From Puffinus mauretanicus (taxonomy: Eukaryota; Chordata; Aves; Procellariiformes; Procellariidae): a DNA stretch of 64,000 nucleotides. Within the stretch, counting starts at the first letter, position 1. Every line of letters begins with the position of its first letter. The DNA lies in NCBI GenBank assembly GCA_023333565.1, contig JAJKFH010000374.1:5022001-5086000 (forward strand), read 5' to 3'. The position numbers and the translations under genes are program-made. The notes beneath the pieces are model-generated. The model was not told the DNA's origin. It saw only the letters and a list, made by a program, of their open reading frames with translations, and searched no databases. Positions 60,901 through 64,000 of the stretch are shown piece by piece.

Positions 60901-62267
60901 AAATTAAGGAAAAAAATCCTCTGCTGGCCATCTGATACAAAGCCACTATCTCTCCCTCAAGAGACAGTTCACAGAAGGATGGTAAAATGCTCTACATGAG
61001 CATCGCTACCTGTTTGCCCTTGTCTCATCATTCCAGAGGCACCCACCATCAGCTGATGCAGGACACTGCAAGAGGGAACTCTGCTCAGAACAACTGAGCT
61101 GATCCTGTGTATTTTATAGAGACAAACTGAACAACGATTGTTTGATAAGTGAAGTCCTTTCCGAGCACGTGGCACTAGAGGTTAACGATGGACACTGTTC
61201 CCTGAGTTCACTCTGAGTTCACATTCTTAACTTTTAAGAGGGTGAGGATTTCAGAGTAGTTCCTGTTGCTCAGCTTCAGCAGCTCCCAACAAGCTTTTCT
61301 GACTGCTATTATGAGGTCCCTTACTATCCTCACGAACTGCCTTGAAACTAACAGTTTCGGATTACAGCCTGGAGGAGACAGATGGCTGTGGATACTGATA
61401 CCATTTTCCTCTATCTTAAATTCTCTGTTGAATCTGATGACAAATCTAAGCAGAGTCTGGGCATAACCGAAGATTTTCTAACAAAGCCATTCTTTGCAAC
61501 ATAGGAGTTTTTATTCAACAGGCTTACAGCTTTTTTCTGCTTTAAAAAGGATCCTTATTCATCGCAGTCCAATTAATCTAACATAGGAAAAGAAAGAAAA
61601 TCCATATTGAATAATCTTTCTGCATACTACCTCAGTAAAAAGGTGTCCGATATTCTCTAGACACATTTAAAACAATTCCAGACATGGATGAATCCTTGCA
61701 TATTCCAGGGCAAATATGCAAGAAGAAATTAGTCATTATAGAGGAGGCAAGACAGTTCAGCAGAATTTAAAGCAAAATAAGCAAAAGAATTTCACATTGC
61801 TATTTCAGTAAAGAATGCATAGCACAGAAAGAACCTTCTCCTCTGATAACTATTCTATCATCAAAAAGATATATTTTTAGTGATCAAGGAACAGGTTTCC
61901 ACAAGTCTAAATCATAATGACTACTTCTTCCATTCATGGCCACAGCAAATGTACAATCTTACTTAAAATAATTCACTTCTGAGCCCAGAGGACTGACCTT
62001 TTGTTAAAAGTCATAGAAAGACACGATGAAGAAAAAGAAAATGCAGCCAAATTTTTCTGAACTTCACTCATTACCAAGTTTAGTAGAAAAATGCCACACA
62101 AACCTGTTTTAAAAACAAACAATAGCTCATTCTTATATTACCATTCACATTATTATCTTTACAGATCTACCTGTACTTAACAGTCACAAAGATATTACTT
62201 AAAAATTATGACTTGATAGGAAGAACAGACAAAGTAGAATTCTTGGATTCTGTTCTGTAGAGATTAC
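57945..62267 (-). other. GTF2A1: GTF2A1 intron
   Basis: This 4.3 kb intron holds an ancient CR1 relic at 60.17-60.96 kb on the opposite strand and a run of ten G at 58821-58830. The rest is AT-rich unique DNA without recognisable elements. Confidence 0.9.
60165..60960 (+). mobile_element. Ancient CR1 LINE relic, antisense to GTF2A1
   Basis: On + there are ordered, decayed matches to an ancient CR1: 'ctaatcatctggaaaatgacaaaacatc...gatgatacaaaa', then 'aaaaaatggtggcattcaatgtat', then 'gggtttgagctgacaattacaactcaggaatgagatc'. The later parts are 'gatggtctgcaatatcataaaaggc', 'aagaactaggaggtatcatatgaaactaatgg', and a tail resembling 'ctgctggccatctgatac'. This covers much of the reverse-transcriptase end and 3' region of the CR1 lineage common to reptiles. 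It has no open frame. Confidence 0.7.
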
Positions 62268-62357
62268 CTTATCATACTGGCACACAACAACATTTTCTGT
62301 ATCGAACAGTTCTTGTCCTTCCTCATCACTCACATCATCTTCACTGTTAAGAGGCTC
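62268..62357 (-). CDS. GTF2A1: GTF2A1 penultimate coding exon (acidic segment to beta strand)
   Basis: On the minus strand the acceptor TTTCTTTCAG precedes, and the donor GTAATC follows, a 90-bp exon of 30 codons, with codon-boundary splices at both ends. It reads EPLNSEDDVSDEEGQELFDT then ENVVVCQYDK. This is the acidic segment just before, and the first strand of, the TFIIA beta-chain barrel, as in human GTF2A1. The donor GTAATC is not the strongest form but is in the expected place. All earlier exons lie beyond 64000. Confidence 0.98.
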
Positions 62358-64000
62358 CTGAAAGAAACACACGCAAAAAGCTATGCTGTTTAGTAAGATC
62401 AAAGCTGTAACTTCGATTACTCGCATCAGGCTACAGTCTTGCCTATGAACTATAGGACCTAAAATGCATTTGAGGTGGGGAATATTAGGCTTTCTAGCAC
62501 AGGGCTGATGTACATACACTTCCTTCCTACCCTCCATCCTGAGACGATGTCCTTACCAATTTTAGTCTGGAACTTCAGTGTTCAGGCCAGATCCTGAGCA
62601 CTGCAGCCTTTTGTCGCCGCAACCATTCTTGGTCCTTTACTGTAAATGTTCTGGTGCTTGCAATTTCTCTTTACAAAAAAATTTATCATTATGCAGATTT
62701 TCATTTTTCTAAAGCATCTACGCAGTGGAAAGGCAACATCAGTCACATCACTCCCTATGTGCCATTAAAAATAGAAACTCTGTGACTTATTCATGTTTGA
62801 TGTGCCACAAACAGAAACAGACCTCAACACACGCAGAAAGTTTTTATAGGAGGGGAAAAAAGATGCTTTAAAATGATCTTGCATAGATACATACAAAATA
62901 ACTTCTCTAGACCTTCTAGAATGTATTTTGATGTCCCTTAAAAATTACTTTCATTTTTCCTTTTTCTGCTAACACTCTGTTCCAGCAGAAATTTTTTTTT
63001 AATCTCATGTAAATAATAAATATTTCAAAAGCTAAAACAATCTCTAAAATGCAAAACAACTTTTCTGAAGTCTTCTGTATAATCCTCATCTTCCACCTAC
63101 TCCCAAATATATAAGCTAAATAGGGGAGATGCTAGTGAGAGAAGAAAAAGGTGTACTAGAGGTCCTAATTCCTTCCAAAGTAATGGTATATTTAAGTGAC
63201 TTCCAAAGCTTTACGGAACTGGTCCACCCATTAAGTAACTGCTGATGAACAAAGGTAGCAAAAATAACAGGCAATCTCTGGCATGCTGTTAATAAAGTCT
63301 TGGCATATAAAAAAATCCATATAAAAAAATCAGTCCACAAGAAAGCTAGCATTAAAGCACTATTAAAGAACACTTAATATTTAAGCATGATGACCTATAC
63401 TTAATAAGGCAAGTATTAAAACATTCAAACTGACATCAATGCTGATCAATATAATGGATAAGTGATGTGAACCCAACCTGTAACTTGTAACAGAAAAATA
63501 CTGTTAGACACCACTGTAGATGTACTACATAAAACCTGATTTAACTCCTTGGTAAAAATTACAAGTTTTACCTGCATATACTGCATGGGTGATACAGACT
63601 GAAATGCTACGTATGCTCCTCATATTGGCATTTTAAATGGAATCTTAAAATAATTGGAAAGGCTGCAGAGAACTGTGGAAGTGATCTGACAGTTCAAAAT
63701 GCATTTTAGGGATAGATTTAGGGAATATCAAGTTTCCTGTCAGAGACTGAAATAACAGTATTTTTAGCTTGTTAGTATCCCTCCTCCACTCTTTTTTTAA
63801 AATTTCTTATTCTTGTGGGGCTTTTTGGTGCAGCACACCAAAACTTAGTAGGAACCACTGGCTCAAGTCCGAAACCAAGCAAATTCAAAGTCTAAATTAA
63901 GCACATATTGTTAAGATTGCAACAAGTTACAAAGAATATTCAATCCTGCTCCTATCTCCTGATTTCATTAAATCAAGGTCAGATGTGTTTCTAGAGTGCT
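62358..64000 (-). other. GTF2A1: GTF2A1 intron (partial, runs off the window)
   Basis: AT-rich unique sequence. I looked on the minus strand for the preceding acidic exon (Asp/Glu/Ser-rich) and did not find it, so the intron extends past the end. No repeat recognised. Confidence 0.8.

Noticed and set aside
1..64000. CRISPR arrays, tRNA or rRNA genes, bacterial-type operons or other unusual systems
   Set aside because: Nothing with regular spaced repeats, clover-leaf features or clustered intact ORFs was seen. The window is ordinary vertebrate genic DNA.

Overview
The window is vertebrate nuclear DNA, most probably from a bird. Two things support this. Seven exons read as the thyrotropin receptor gene TSHR, and two exons on the other strand read as the end of GTF2A1, the known tail-to-tail neighbour of TSHR in amniotes. 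The interspersed repeats are almost all CR1 LINE pieces, one ending in the ATTCTATG octamer repeat typical of avian CR1, plus solo LTRs of an avian ERVL-like family. I cannot name the species. This is single-copy eukaryotic sequence with AT-rich introns; there are no operons, CRISPR arrays or tRNA or rRNA genes that I can see.

Layout. 1-11880 is the 3' part of a TSHR intron (intron 3 by human numbering). TSHR exons 4 to 10 follow on the + strand at 11881-11955, 13211-13285, 18433-18510, 19512-19580, 28913-28990, 39101-39289 and 40871-42281 (stop). All have GT/AG borders and every intron here splits a codon after its second base. Together they encode about 657 residues: the later leucine-rich repeats, the hinge, seven transmembrane helices and the cytoplasmic tail. 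Exons 1-3, the promoter and the signal peptide lie upstream of the window. A 3'UTR of about 3.1 kb probably ends near an AATAAA at 45391. About 5.8 kb of intergenic DNA follows. GTF2A1 then runs on the - strand, from right to left: an exon at 62268-62357, a 4.3 kb intron, a last coding exon at 57837-57944, and a 3'UTR of about 6.6 kb that probably ends near a minus-strand AATAAA at 51241-51246.

The introns hold the accessory content: a relatively well-preserved CR1 at 13.9-15.56 kb; shorter CR1 3' ends at 21.0-21.84 and 37.44-37.88 kb; very old CR1 relics at 3.1, 9.2-9.8, 38.4, 46.4 and 60.2 kb; solo LTRs at 8.48-9.02 kb (+) and 32.18-32.75 kb (-); and a polypurine tract of about 466 bp at 33.47 kb.

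Functionally the genes are unrelated. TSHR is the Gs-coupled cell-surface receptor for thyroid-stimulating hormone. GTF2A1 encodes the alpha-beta precursor of general transcription factor TFIIA. I found no new multi-gene system. The observations most worth checking are a canonical furin-type motif (RKRR) in the TSHR hinge; a proline in intracellular loop 2; loss of one N-glycosylation sequon; a 158-bp LTR patch copied from 0.9 kb away into an old CR1; a perfect CRE palindrome inside an intronic LTR; and the polypurine tract.
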